64,000 nucleotides of DNA from an uncultured Flavobacteriales bacterium (GCA_913062955.1 CAJXZP010000008.1:1-64000), one strand, 5' to 3'. Positions 35,612 to 44,363 are shown, counted from the first letter of the stretch. Notes: generated from the sequence alone by a model not told the origin. Program-made: numbers and translations.

Positions 35612-36190
35612 TTACACTTGTTTATTTTTCCTTTCGAAAATAATTGGATTATAATTTACTGGAAATTTGGTATTAACATTACAAAAGAATTTTTCCATAT
35701 AATCAAAGTCATTTTCAAAATTTCCCGTTGGATGAAACACATGTCCAATGTGGACCTCCTTTAACTTATAATCGGCATACGCAAGAACAATTGGAACATC
35801 GACAGCTAGAGACACCCTATAAAATCCAGTTTTCCATTTCGGAACTCGTTTCCGCGTCCCTTCGGGAGTAAATAACATCGCCATTTCATCACTGGCTCCG
35901 ACAATTTTTTTTAATTCCTTAATAAATTCAACACTTTGATTTTTTCGATCTACCCCGATTCCCCCCATCGCTTTTAATAATCCACCATAAAAGGCATCTG
36001 TATGTTCCTTTTTAATCAAAAACCTCCCAGGCACACCTAAACTCCACATAGTAGGCATGGCTAAAAAAAAATCCATATTTGAAGTATGAGGAGCTGCAAT
36101 CAAAACAAACTTCTTCACATCCTGAGGAACCTTTCCAACTAATTTCCAACCGTATAACTTGAATACTAAATTTGCGAACCAATATTTCAT
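35612..36190 (-). CDS. 1-acyl-sn-glycerol-3-phosphate acyltransferase-like protein
   Basis: The track start at 36211 precedes the likely ATG at 36190 (MKYWFANLVFKLYGWKLVG), giving 192 residues. Motif I is APHTSNMDFFLAM (HxxxxxD spacing variant of HX4D), motif II GIGVDRKN and motif III FTPEGTRKR, all PlsC-family. It transfers acyl chains in phospholipid or ornithine-lipid synthesis at the inner membrane. A minus-strand -7 box TACTTTTG (36195-36202) lies only 4 bases before this ATG, which supports the shorter start and suggests a leaderless message. It lies downstream of the RecD-like gene in the same direction. Confidence 0.88.
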   Translation of the reverse strand: MKYWFANLVFKLYGWKLVGKVPQDVKKFVLIAAPHTSNMDFFLAMPTMWSLGVPGRFLIKKEHTDAFYGGLLKAMGGIGVDRKNQSVEFIKELKKIVGASDEMAMLFTPEGTRKRVPKWKTGFYRVSLAVDVPIVLAYADYKLKEVHIGHVFHPTGNFENDFDYMEKFFCNVNTKFPVNYNPIIFERKNKQV

Positions 36191-36194
36191 AAAA

Positions 36195-36202
36195 CAAAAG
36201 TA
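36195..36202 (-). promoter_or_regulatory. -7 box TACTTTTG, 4 bases before the acyltransferase ATG
   Basis: An exact TAnnTTTG on the minus strand (CAAAAGTA on plus). The spacing of 4 bases to the ATG predicts a leaderless or near-leaderless transcript and decides the start codon. Confidence 0.45.
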
Positions 36203-36220
36203 AAGAATCAATAGAAAATG

Positions 36221-37609
36221 CTACTTGCCATTTAAAAACTGTTTATTAAAGTTAACCAAATAAACACGTTGAGAGGCTCTTGTTAAAGCAGTATAAAACC
36301 ATCGAAGCAAATTTTCATCTACCATATCATCTACTAAAAAACCATGGTCAATAAATACAGCAGACCATTGTCCTCCTTGTGCCTTATGACAAGTTACCGC
36401 ATATGAAAACTTAACTTGAACCGCATTATAAAAAGCATCATTTAGCGCTTGTTCCTTTGCTTTTTTTCCTTCTCCCAACTCTACATACTCTTCATACACC
36501 TTGTAATACAGGTTTCTTACGTCCGAAATCGGCATAGAAGGTCCTTCAACCATAAGAGCATCGAGCCAGACCTTAATATCAATATCCGGAATTCTATTAT
36601 CCAAAAACCGCACATTTACATCCGCATATTCAAACCCATGTAAAGAATCTTTACCTAACACTTTCAACACCTCAAAAGATTCCCCATTGGCTATAAAATC
36701 ATCCTTGTTTTCTTCATTTTTCAACCAGTGATAATTGTTTTTCACACTCATTAAGACATCCCCTGCTTCCAAGTTATCCTCCCGAAACAACAATCTATTC
36801 CTCACCTCATTATTAAATTGATTTGCCTTCTTATTTGATCGAGTAACTATCAAAACCTCATCCACCCCAAACTCACTGATAGATTCCTCCAAGCTTTCTT
36901 GCAACTCCATTCCATTAATAGATTTGACATCCGTATCGTTTGGACTAAACTTAATCTGATAATCTTTCAATTGCAAAGATTTACGGAGAGCCGTAGCATT
37001 TGCTAAAATCCCAGACTCCTGTGCTTGTCTAACCACCGTATTGAGTTCTATCTCATCTACCTCCATCCGAAATCGATCCACCATATACTCCCTATCTAAT
37101 GCTGGGGAATAGATCATATCCACAGGAGGTAATTGTGCGTTATCCCCTGACATAATTATTCTACACCCAGGGGAACGATAAACAAATCGCATTAAATCTT
37201 CCAGTACATCACGATCTCCTCCAGATCCGGAAGAAAGCATTGAGGCTTCATCCACAATAAAAATAGTGTCTTTGTATTTATTATTTTGAAGTACAAAATT
37301 CATTTCTCCGTCTCCTGCGTCTTTTAGCCAATAAATTTTTTTATGTACGGTAAAAGCAGGTAATCCGCAATAGGAAGAAAGTACTTTAGCCGCCCTACCT
37401 GTGGGTGCCATTAATACCACTTTGTTAACTTTTTGTAAAGTTTTTGCAATATGAGCGAGAACAGAAGTCTTACCTGTGCCTGCAAATCCACGTAATATAA
37501 ATAACTGTAAGGCTGTATTTGAATTAATAAATTGGTTCAATTGGCCAAATGCCCTTGACTGATCAGGGGTTGGACTAAATTGGAATGATTTATGTAAATC
37601 AATGTTCAA
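36221..37609 (-). CDS. RecD-like ATP-dependent DNA helicase (superfamily 1)
   Basis: 462 residues. Walker A GFAGTGKTSVLAHIA (~41-55), motif Ia APTGRAAKVLS, Walker B IVDEASMLS (~118), motif III MSGDNAQLPPVD, and near the C-terminus the UvrD_C_2-type VTCHKAQGGQW and YTALTRASQRVYLVN. This is the RecD2/Dda-like SF1B layout, expected to translocate 5'-3', but without a long N-terminal extension or RecBCD partners nearby. Such stand-alone helicases in Bacteroidota are annotated as AAA or RecD-like and their task is undefined. Confidence 0.88.
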   Translation of the reverse strand: MNIDLHKSFQFSPTPDQSRAFGQLNQFINSNTALQLFILRGFAGTGKTSVLAHIAKTLQKVNKVVLMAPTGRAAKVLSSYCGLPAFTVHKKIYWLKDAGDGEMNFVLQNNKYKDTIFIVDEASMLSSGSGGDRDVLEDLMRFVYRSPGCRIIMSGDNAQLPPVDMIYSPALDREYMVDRFRMEVDEIELNTVVRQAQESGILANATALRKSLQLKDYQIKFSPNDTDVKSINGMELQESLEESISEFGVDEVLIVTRSNKKANQFNNEVRNRLLFREDNLEAGDVLMSVKNNYHWLKNEENKDDFIANGESFEVLKVLGKDSLHGFEYADVNVRFLDNRIPDIDIKVWLDALMVEGPSMPISDVRNLYYKVYEEYVELGEGKKAKEQALNDAFYNAVQVKFSYAVTCHKAQGGQWSAVFIDHGFLVDDMVDENLLRWFYTALTRASQRVYLVNFNKQFLNGK

Positions 37610-37688
37610 GTGCTATTGGTATTGTTAATTGCAAAATAAATTGAATTTAACATGGCAACCAAGGTATACGAGCGATAAAAAAAAATTG

Positions 37689-37696
37689 TAGTTTTG
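37689..37696 (+). promoter_or_regulatory. -7 box TAGTTTTG
   Basis: An exact TAnnTTTG 42 bases before the ATG at 37739, inside the divergent spacer next to the RecD-like gene. Confidence 0.4.
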
Positions 37697-37738
37697 TGCG
37701 CGTTCAAATAAAAAGGATCGCTTTTACGTATTTGTATT

Positions 37739-38512
37739 ATGAAAGAAGACATTTCAAAGTTTGCCCCAGGGGCGTTTATTACCTTATTAGGTATTGGTTT
37801 ATTAAGTTTCGGAATTAAAGCAGACCAAAACGGAGTGTTTTTAGCAGCCGCAGCTTCTATTCTGGTAGGTGGATTAATTACCATCTTAAATGCCAAAGGA
37901 ATAATAAATAACAAAGCCTCCATGGGAGTTGCAGGTGTATTAATTTTATTAAGTGGTTATCTAGTTTTCCAAAATTATCAGTCTATTGATGAACCTATTC
38001 AATTTAGAAAACAGAAACAAGTAGTCTATTCAGCTGTGATTCAATCATTAAAAGATTTACGTCAAATTGAACTCACCTACAAAAAGGAAAATAATGAGTT
38101 TTGTAACAACATGGATTCTTTAATGAATTTTCTTGCGAACGATTCTATTACCGTAATTGTAAAAAACGGAGATGTCCCCGATAGTTTGGTGGGTCAAGAA
38201 GCGTTAGCAATTGAATTGGGTATTATTACTCGGGACACGGTATTTACACCTGCAATGGAAATGGCATTTAATCCAGATTACATGAAAACTCGTGATAATC
38301 GTTACCCGTTAGATGTAAAAACTTTAAGATATGTTCCTTATTCAGAAAATGTAGAGTTTAGTATTGATGCTGGAGAGATCACTCGATCTTCTGGAGCAAA
38401 AGTGAAAGTATTTGAAATTACGGACACGGCACCATTTGACAAAAATGACATTATGCGTGTTGGATCTATGACGGCCCCGACTACTTCGGGTAATTGGAAA
38501 GAGGAAAAATAG
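37739..38512 (+). CDS. Membrane protein of unknown function, next to DUF3822
   Basis: 257 residues. There are three N-terminal hydrophobic helices (~10-27, 32-52, 60-79), then a soluble region of ~175 residues with DLRQIELTYKKENNEFCNNMDSLMNFL and a conserved-looking YPLDVKTLRYVPYSE. I recognise no named family. Similar proteins occur next to DUF3822/rsmD in Bacteroidota as far as I recall. It may anchor a periplasmic or cytoplasmic helical domain. Its 3' end overlaps the next ORF by 19 bases. Confidence 0.7.
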   Translation: MKEDISKFAPGAFITLLGIGLLSFGIKADQNGVFLAAAASILVGGLITILNAKGIINNKASMGVAGVLILLSGYLVFQNYQSIDEPIQFRKQKQVVYSAVIQSLKDLRQIELTYKKENNEFCNNMDSLMNFLANDSITVIVKNGDVPDSLVGQEALAIELGIITRDTVFTPAMEMAFNPDYMKTRDNRYPLDVKTLRYVPYSENVEFSIDAGEITRSSGAKVKVFEITDTAPFDKNDIMRVGSMTAPTTSGNWKEEK

Positions 38513-39360
38513 GACTCATTACACCTTCGATAACATATTCAAAAAAAGGAAGCAGCTTTGATATCAAAGCTGCTTCTTTGTATTCGGCTGCTATCCATAT
38601 CAGCGGCAACAAAATTGATATTGGTTTTTCGGACCCACAAAGTGGTGAACTATTACACATAGATCAATACGAAAAGGGAGAACCTTTAGATACCCAATCA
38701 CTCATTAATACACTTACTCAAAGCTCCTTATGTTTAGGTTTAAAGAGTGCCATAAAAAACACTTTCTACGTCACTACCTCCCGATTTTCAATCGTCCCTT
38801 CTGCATTTTTCACTGTAGAAACTATAAGCGATTGGAAGGTACACAGCTTCGAGTTAGAAGAAAGTGAGGAACTCATTAGTAAATTTATTCCAGAGATTGA
38901 TAGTCATATTATTTTTCCGGTTTCTTCTATTTTAAAAAATGAATTGAAATCAAAAATTGGCCACACGGAATTTGGACATCATTTTGCGTCCTTAATTTCT
39001 ACCTATCATATTTATTACAGGGAAACAGTCGGTTCACAATTATTTATTCATTTCCATTCCACTCAATTCTCATTGGCCCTCTTTGAGGATGAAAAAATGG
39101 TCCTTTTTAATGTGTATGACATGAAGTCATGGGAGGATATCCTCTATTATACTTACTATTGTTTAGAACAATTCAATTTTTCACCTTCCCAAACAAAAAT
39201 TAATCTTGGTGGATATTTTGAATACATTTCAGAACTAACCACTGCACTTCAAAGATATTCAAAACACATCTTTCATTTGAAGGCCAAAGGAATCGATTCT
39301 ATCGATGCAACAAAAGAGGCTAAATTATTAAGTACCATATTTAATTTACAATGCGGATAA
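38494..39360 (+). CDS. DUF3822 family protein (ASKHA-like fold)
   Basis: 288 residues: LYSAAIHISGNKIDIGFSD near the start, SRFSIVPSAFF, TYHIYYRETVGSQLFIHFHSTQFSLALFED, and ILYYTYYCLEQFNFSPSQTKINLGG. These match DUF3822, a Bacteroidota family with an actin-like (type IV pilus PilM-like) pattern, almost always beside rsmD and coaD, as here. The N-terminus overlaps the previous gene and carries a 28-base perfect palindrome, so the true start may be later than 38494. The stop overlaps rsmD by 10 bases. Function unknown. Confidence 0.8.
   Translation: MERGKIGLITPSITYSKKGSSFDIKAASLYSAAIHISGNKIDIGFSDPQSGELLHIDQYEKGEPLDTQSLINTLTQSSLCLGLKSAIKNTFYVTTSRFSIVPSAFFTVETISDWKVHSFELEESEELISKFIPEIDSHIIFPVSSILKNELKSKIGHTEFGHHFASLISTYHIYYRETVGSQLFIHFHSTQFSLALFEDEKMVLFNVYDMKSWEDILYYTYYCLEQFNFSPSQTKINLGGYFEYISELTTALQRYSKHIFHLKAKGIDSIDATKEAKLLSTIFNLQCG
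38549..38576. repeat. 28-base perfect palindrome at the start of the DUF3822 gene
   Basis: GAAGCAGCTTTGAT / ATCAAAGCTGCTTC is a 14-bp perfect inverted repeat, extended on the RNA by a G-U and A-U pairs. A-rich sequence precedes it and TTTGTATT follows, so it resembles a terminator or attenuator for the upstream membrane-protein gene. It encodes residues of the DUF3822 N-terminus in frame. Confidence 0.6.
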
Positions 39361-39890
39361 TAAACGGAAAATATAAATCAAGAAGAATTACGGCTCCCAA
39401 TAACTTACCCGTTCGTCCAACGACAGATATGGCGAAAGAAGGATTGTTTAACGTTATTAATAACGAGTTTCATTTCGACACCTTGGTGGTTTTAGATTTA
39501 TTTTCTGGAACTGGAAATATTTCTTATGAATTCTCATCTAGAGGCGCCAAATCAGTCACCAGCATCGACAATAATCACCATTGCATTCGGTTTATAAAGA
39601 ACACGGCTAGTGAGCTAGGCTTCGAACAGATGAATGTATTGAAATCCGATGTCAAAAAATATGTTGACACTTCCGCCTCGACATTCCGACTAATTTTTGC
39701 TGATCCTCCGTACGATATGGAGGGACAAGAGGATTTATTTAAAACCATTATGCAAGGAAACTTATTGGAAGATCGAGGTTGGCTAATCATAGAACACGAT
39801 GCCCATCACAGTTTTGAAAATCTACCCGGTTTCAAACAACAAAGACGTTACGGATCCGTTAACTTTACGATACTTGAAAAACAATCATAA
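39351..39890 (+). CDS. rsmD: 16S rRNA (guanine966-N2)-methyltransferase RsmD
   Basis: 179 residues: start MRIINGKYKSRRITAPNNLPVRPTTDMAKEGLFNVI typical of RsmD, SAM-binding LDLFSGTGNISYEFSSRGA near 46-64, and the N-methyltransferase motif FADPPYDM near 118-125. It methylates G966 of 16S rRNA in the assembling small subunit. It overlaps DUF3822 by 10 bases and shares one base with the coaD start (TAATG), so the three are translated together. Confidence 0.95.
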   Translation: MRIINGKYKSRRITAPNNLPVRPTTDMAKEGLFNVINNEFHFDTLVVLDLFSGTGNISYEFSSRGAKSVTSIDNNHHCIRFIKNTASELGFEQMNVLKSDVKKYVDTSASTFRLIFADPPYDMEGQEDLFKTIMQGNLLEDRGWLIIEHDAHHSFENLPGFKQQRRYGSVNFTILEKQS

Positions 39891-40345
39891 TGAGTAAAAT
39901 TGCTGTATTTCCTGGTTCCTTTGATCCCATTACCGTAGGTCATGAAGACATCATTTTAAGATCAATCGATTTATTTGATCAGATAGTGGTGGCAATAGGC
40001 ACGAATTCTAATAAAAAGAATCTTTATTCAGCAGAAGAAAGAAAAGCTCAGATTGAAATGGTTTTTAAAAACCAGCCTAAAATAATCGTGAAAATATACA
40101 CCGGATTAACGGTGAACTATTGTCAGTCCATTAACGCTAAATTCATCTTGAGAGGAATTAGAACAGCTATGGATTTTGAATATGAAAGAAACATTGGCTT
40201 AATGAATCTTGAATTGGCTCCGGAAATTGAAACTATATTCTTAATGAGTAGTCCCAAATATTCAGCCATTTCTTCTAGCGTAGTACGTGAAATAAAAAGG
40301 CACAATGTCGATATTAGTCCATTCATCCCAAAAGCATTAAACTAA
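39890..40345 (+). CDS. coaD: Phosphopantetheine adenylyltransferase
   Basis: 151 residues: FPGSFDPITVGHEDII (nucleotidylyltransferase T/HxGH-type motif GH at ~17-18), LRGIRTAMDFEYERNIGLMN, and YSAISSSVVREI (ISSS signature near C-terminus). It converts 4'-phosphopantetheine and ATP to dephospho-CoA, the fourth step of CoA synthesis. Normal length. Start coupled to rsmD. Confidence 0.96.
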   Translation: MSKIAVFPGSFDPITVGHEDIILRSIDLFDQIVVAIGTNSNKKNLYSAEERKAQIEMVFKNQPKIIVKIYTGLTVNYCQSINAKFILRGIRTAMDFEYERNIGLMNLELAPEIETIFLMSSPKYSAISSSVVREIKRHNVDISPFIPKALN

Positions 40346-41740
40346 ATGAGAAAACTAATTGGTTTTCTTTTTGTTCTACTGCCCTATTTTTCCATTTCAC
40401 AAAACGTGGAAATCTCAGGGAACGCTCTCTTTTTTGCAGAAGAGGGAATTGAAGTTTTGAGTTATTCCAATCGGATTTCTCACACCTTAAACACCCTTAC
40501 TCAAACCTCTATTTCGGAAAACGGAGATTATAAACTCCTATTTGAATTAGACGCACCGCAGGAAGTTTTAATCCGTATTGAAATGCGCGATTTTCCGGTA
40601 ATAATTTATCCAAATACTCATTTAGAAATTAATTTTTTACCCCTTAGTAATGGAGATAACCAGCAGGTACCATTTCGAACCGGAGTAAAATATTTAAAAA
40701 AACCTGTAAATACAGCTACGTTATTTGATTATCAAAACCTACAATTAGATTTCGCAGAGTATCAATCTCATATTGAGTTAGGAATGGATATATCCATATT
40801 TTACACCCAGTTCTTCGACTCTATAAAGCTCAAATATGATACTATTATTTTAGCCGATCATCAATTCTCTAATCATCTCAACTATTTTAAAGCGAATAGC
40901 CTATTGCAATCCGAAATTAGTAAAACGAAACTATTCAATACCTTCATTAATCACCAGCCCATTCTCTATGACGACCCCGATTTTCTCCGGTTATTTAGTA
41001 CCCTTACGGGAATGCGAATATTTAATCATTTCAAGAAAAACAAACTACAAGTGGAGCAATCCATAAAAGAATACAAAGTTTACGAAGAATTAATGGAGGT
41101 ATTAGCAACAGACACCTTGTTTTTGGATCATGAGACCCGAAGCTTAGCCTTGTTATTGTATAGTATTCGACCAAGAAATTTCCCGGAAATTCCAAACGAT
41201 ATTTGGAGCGGAGTTATTAATCAAATGTCCAATTTCTGTATGTATCCGGAACAAAAACTAGCCGCATTTGAAATTCAAAAAAACAGGAACACCCTTCTCA
41301 AAGGTTCTGAGGCACCAGAAATTGAATTAACAAATTCCAAAGGAGAGCGAGTTTACCTGAGTTCATTTCGAGGGCGACATACGTATTTAGGATTTATTAA
41401 TTCTAAAAGTAGAACATGTGTAAACGATCTACAGGTCATCCAGAAAATAAAGCCGAAATATCGAAGGGTGAATTACGTATTTGTGATTTGCGACCGTGAT
41501 TCGTTAGAAATGGTTAATTTACCCAAGGAATCCAGTAATTTGAAATACTTATTTATTAATAAAAGTTACGCTGCGTTAAAAGAATACAAAATATGGAATT
41601 TTCCGGTCTATTATTTTTTAGACAAGCACGGGTATTTTTTACAATCTCCTGCGCAAAGACCTTCCGAAATAATAGGCGATTTCCAGCTAATTTTCGCCAA
41701 AAAGCCCACCCGGAAACGTTACGAAATCATTAAGAAATAA
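40346..41740 (+). CDS. Secreted thioredoxin-like (TlpA/ResA-type) protein lacking the CxxC pair
   Basis: 464 residues, signal peptide ending near SISQ. The long middle resembles the DUF4369-like/helical region that precedes thioredoxin domains in Bacteroidota TlpA proteins. Residues ~325-450 form a thioredoxin fold: SEAPEIELTNSKGERVYLSSFRG, then the active-site position SKSRTCVNDLQ with only one Cys (C358) instead of WCxxC, and the cis-Pro loop WNFPVYYFLD. It is therefore probably redox-inactive or works with a single Cys. It begins directly after the coaD stop and its 3' end overlaps the convergent NUDIX gene by 11 bases. Confidence 0.75.
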   Translation: MRKLIGFLFVLLPYFSISQNVEISGNALFFAEEGIEVLSYSNRISHTLNTLTQTSISENGDYKLLFELDAPQEVLIRIEMRDFPVIIYPNTHLEINFLPLSNGDNQQVPFRTGVKYLKKPVNTATLFDYQNLQLDFAEYQSHIELGMDISIFYTQFFDSIKLKYDTIILADHQFSNHLNYFKANSLLQSEISKTKLFNTFINHQPILYDDPDFLRLFSTLTGMRIFNHFKKNKLQVEQSIKEYKVYEELMEVLATDTLFLDHETRSLALLLYSIRPRNFPEIPNDIWSGVINQMSNFCMYPEQKLAAFEIQKNRNTLLKGSEAPEIELTNSKGERVYLSSFRGRHTYLGFINSKSRTCVNDLQVIQKIKPKYRRVNYVFVICDRDSLEMVNLPKESSNLKYLFINKSYAALKEYKIWNFPVYYFLDKHGYFLQSPAQRPSEIIGDFQLIFAKKPTRKRYEIIKK

Positions 41741-42347
41741 TTCGATTTACCCCTTTTTTCAATAATCGTTTTACGATAGGGAATGAATTTTTATTCATTT
41801 GTTTAATATCCTTTTTGGTCTTCCACTCCACCAATGCAATACCTTCCTCCTCTTGAGGAATAAGCTGCTGACCTGAAATTGTTTTCATGATATACCAGTA
41901 GGTTTTTTTCAAAACCAAACCATTGCGATCATACATATGAAAAGTAGCATCCAAAAACTGGTCTACACGCAGATGGTGAATACCACATTCCTCCTCCACC
42001 TCACGCATACCTCCATACTCAGGCCTTTCTCCTTTTTTAAGATGTCCCTTAGGTAAGTCCCACTTTCCATTACGATAAATTACCAAAAACTCCATTTTTT
42101 CATTAAACACCATACCTCCTGCAGCATGTACGTATTTAAATTGTGAAATAAATGTAGTCCACAGTTCATCCAAATCAAAATGCGTTATATATACTGGTAA
42201 ACTAGATTTTCCCTTTTCTAAATCCCATACAATTTGTTCCAATTGCTTTCCATTTTTAAATGGAATAATCGTACATTTCTTTTTTATGGAAATCTCCTCA
42301 TTATCCGTTAAAACAATAGGAGTTTTGTTTACAAAAACTTTATACAT
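41730..42347 (-). CDS. NUDIX hydrolase
   Basis: 205 residues. An N-terminal ~70-residue extension precedes a Nudix domain with box GHLKKGERPEYGGMREVEEECGI, matching GX5EX7REUXEEXGU. The cleaved substrate (nucleotide sugar, NAD, dNTP and others) cannot be predicted. Its start is only 8 bases from the divergent pyrE start. This NUDIX-pyrE pairing is frequent in flavobacteria in my memory. Confidence 0.9.
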   Translation of the reverse strand: MYKVFVNKTPIVLTDNEEISIKKKCTIIPFKNGKQLEQIVWDLEKGKSSLPVYITHFDLDELWTTFISQFKYVHAAGGMVFNEKMEFLVIYRNGKWDLPKGHLKKGERPEYGGMREVEEECGIHHLRVDQFLDATFHMYDRNGLVLKKTYWYIMKTISGQQLIPQEEEGIALVEWKTKKDIKQMNKNSFPIVKRLLKKGVNRIIS

Positions 42348-42350
42348 TTG
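42343..42350 (+). promoter_or_regulatory. -7 box TACATTTG for pyrE, overlapping the NUDIX start codon
   Basis: An exact TAnnTTTG, 5 bases before the pyrE ATG, with TTTTG at 42323-42327 as a possible -33 element (spacing shorter than usual). The box covers the start codon of the divergent NUDIX gene. Confidence 0.5.
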
Positions 42351-42355
42351 CCCTT

Positions 42356-43000
42356 ATGCTGAAAGATCATTCATCGCTCAAAGTAGCAGAATTTTTACTA
42401 CAAATCAAAGCGGTTGTAATTCAACCGAAAAATCCATTTACTTGGGCTTCTGGATGGAAGTCTCCGATGTATTGTGACAATCGAAAAATTCTTTCTTATC
42501 CGTTGATACGCACGTTTATACGTCATGAGTTTGTAAAGAAAATTGAAGCGCAATATGGTAAACCAGACATCATTGCTGGAGTAGCTACCGGTGGCATACC
42601 CATTGGTGCATTAGTAGCTCAAGAGATGAACTTACCGTTTATTTATGTTCGACCAGAGCCAAAAGGTCATGGTTTAGGAAACCAAATTGAAGGCGTTTAT
42701 GAAGAAGGTCGAATTGTAGTCGTTATCGAAGATTTGATATCCACAGGAAGCAGTAGTTTGAAAGCAATTTCGGCACTTCGAAAAGTAGGATTAATCGTCA
42801 AAGGGCTCGTTGCTGTTTTTAGCTATGGGTTTGAAGTTGCTCAAAACAATTTTTCAGAGGCTGATTGTGATTATCACGTTCTCTCCGATTACAACACGCT
42901 GATTGATCAGGCAATTAAAGGTAATTTGGTAGAGCCAAATCAACTAGAATCTTTAAAAAGTTGGAGAGCAAATCCTTCTACTTGGACACCTAAAGTATAA
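42356..43000 (+). CDS. pyrE: Orotate phosphoribosyltransferase
   Basis: 214 residues: NPFTWASGWKSPMYCDNRKILS near the start, GVATGGIPIGALVA, and the PRPP loop VVVIEDLISTGSSSLKA (~118-135). It joins orotate to PRPP to form OMP in pyrimidine synthesis. The N-terminus is of standard length, so the ATG at 42356 is right. The -7 box ends 5 bases before it. Confidence 0.96.
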   Translation: MLKDHSSLKVAEFLLQIKAVVIQPKNPFTWASGWKSPMYCDNRKILSYPLIRTFIRHEFVKKIEAQYGKPDIIAGVATGGIPIGALVAQEMNLPFIYVRPEPKGHGLGNQIEGVYEEGRIVVVIEDLISTGSSSLKAISALRKVGLIVKGLVAVFSYGFEVAQNNFSEADCDYHVLSDYNTLIDQAIKGNLVEPNQLESLKSWRANPSTWTPKV

Positions 43001-43003
43001 CAT

Positions 43004-43405
43004 ATGTTAACTATTGAAAGTACCAAAGTGGATGTCCTCAAAACCTCTCAGGAGGTTTTTGAATTTCTAATCAATTTGAACAACCTGGAGAAATTAATGC
43101 CTCAAGACAGAATTGAATTTTGGAAATCTACAGATGACACTTGCAGATTCGGAATTAAAAACCTGTCTTCTATCGGGATGAAAATCAAAGACATATCTTC
43201 ACCAAATGAAATCATTCTGGAATCAGATGGTAAAAACCCGTTTACTTTTACCTTAACCATTTTCATCCATGATAATTCAGGTAGTGTAAACAGCTACTTT
43301 GTATTTGAAGGGGATGTCAATATGTTTATGAAAGCAATGGTTCAAAAACCGTTAAAGCAATTCTTCGATACTTTGTCAGAAAACTTACCACAGGCAATGG
43401 CTTAA
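43004..43405 (+). CDS. SRPBCC family (START-like) protein
   Basis: 133 residues, IESTKVDVLKTSQEVFEFLINLNNLEKLMP at the start and a long C-terminal helix (MFMKAMVQKPLKQFFDTLSENL), the helix-grip fold of polyketide cyclase/SRPBCC proteins. It starts 3 bases after pyrE, so it is co-transcribed. It is a Bacteroidota-typical neighbour of pyrE with unknown ligand. Its stop overlaps the birA stop tail-to-tail by 4 bases. Confidence 0.8.
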   Translation: MLTIESTKVDVLKTSQEVFEFLINLNNLEKLMPQDRIEFWKSTDDTCRFGIKNLSSIGMKIKDISSPNEIILESDGKNPFTFTLTIFIHDNSGSVNSYFVFEGDVNMFMKAMVQKPLKQFFDTLSENLPQAMA

Positions 43406-44184
43406 ATCACCATCCTTGCCTCGTGAAATCCGTAAGAGTTTACTCTCCCATATTCATCTTCTAATACAATCTGCCCTAATTGGTCCACCCCTATTGGGGT
43501 CATTAGGGTTGTTTGCCCCCCTATTACATATTCACATTTTTGATTCTTTCGAAATAGTGCTTCACTGTATTTCAAGGATAAGGTGTCTAAATCTCTTCGC
43601 AAAGAAAGATACCGACTTTCAAGTTGCGAACTTAAATCGGAAAGCAACCTATCCAAATCCAAACCTTTACCCGTTTCCAAGGCAATAGAAGTGGCATTTG
43701 GAACATTTTCAAAAATTCTTTGATTCACATTTAATCCAATTCCAAAAATGGAACTTCCAACTGAATTACCTTTCATAGTCGACTCAATTAATACCCCCGC
43801 AATTTTCAAATCATTCACGTAAATATCATTCGGCCATTTTATTTTGACTTCATCAATTAAAATCTCATCCAAAACACTCTTTAAGGCTAAAGAGACCAAT
43901 TGAACCAAAACAAATTGCCTATGGGCGGGAATAAAACCCGGATAAAAAACATAACTCACCAAAAGATTGGCATTAGGCTCACTAGCCCACACCCTCCCTC
44001 TTTGCCCCTTACCTTGATGTTGGCTTCCTGCTCTAAAAACAGTACCCTCCATTACTTTCAAGTTTTTTACAGCCATCGCTGCCCAGTCATTTGTAGATCC
44101 AATCTCAGCTTCAAAGTACTGAATTTTACCGGTGAAAAGTGTTTCCAATTTTAAATATTTGATACCGTAAATTACAGAAGGCAA
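43402..44184 (-). CDS. birA: Biotin--[acetyl-CoA carboxylase] ligase
   Basis: 260 residues: EIGSTNDWAAMAV, GKGQRGRVWASEPNANLLVS (GRGRxGRxW-type biotin-adenylate loop), KWPNDIYVNDLKIAGVLIES (KWPNDI motif) and GIGLNVNQ. No N-terminal helix-turn-helix, so it is the non-regulatory class I ligase. It attaches biotin to the carboxyl carrier protein in fatty-acid synthesis. It is divergent from rsfS, a conserved arrangement in this phylum. Start may be MPSVIYGI at 44184 or slightly internal. Confidence 0.94.
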   Translation of the reverse strand: MPSVIYGIKYLKLETLFTGKIQYFEAEIGSTNDWAAMAVKNLKVMEGTVFRAGSQHQGKGQRGRVWASEPNANLLVSYVFYPGFIPAHRQFVLVQLVSLALKSVLDEILIDEVKIKWPNDIYVNDLKIAGVLIESTMKGNSVGSSIFGIGLNVNQRIFENVPNATSIALETGKGLDLDRLLSDLSSQLESRYLSLRRDLDTLSLKYSEALFRKNQKCEYVIGGQTTLMTPIGVDQLGQIVLEDEYGRVNSYGFHEARMVI

Positions 44185-44333
44185 AGTAAATCTAATTTAA
44201 CATTTTTTAAATCGTTATCCCCATTAATTTCTTAGTATTAATCCTACTGAAAACCAATTATTTCGGGCAATAACCTTGGAATATACAAATTCTTATTATC
44301 CTAATTTAAACCTATGCAATCTTCTTAATTGCT

Positions 44334-44341
44334 TATCTTTG
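44334..44341 (+). promoter_or_regulatory. -7 box TATCTTTG upstream of rsfS-ftsH
   Basis: An exact TAnnTTTG, 22 bases before the rsfS ATG. No clear -33 at the usual spacing. Confidence 0.5.
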
Positions 44342-44363
44342 CAAACTATTTTTAAAAATATTG

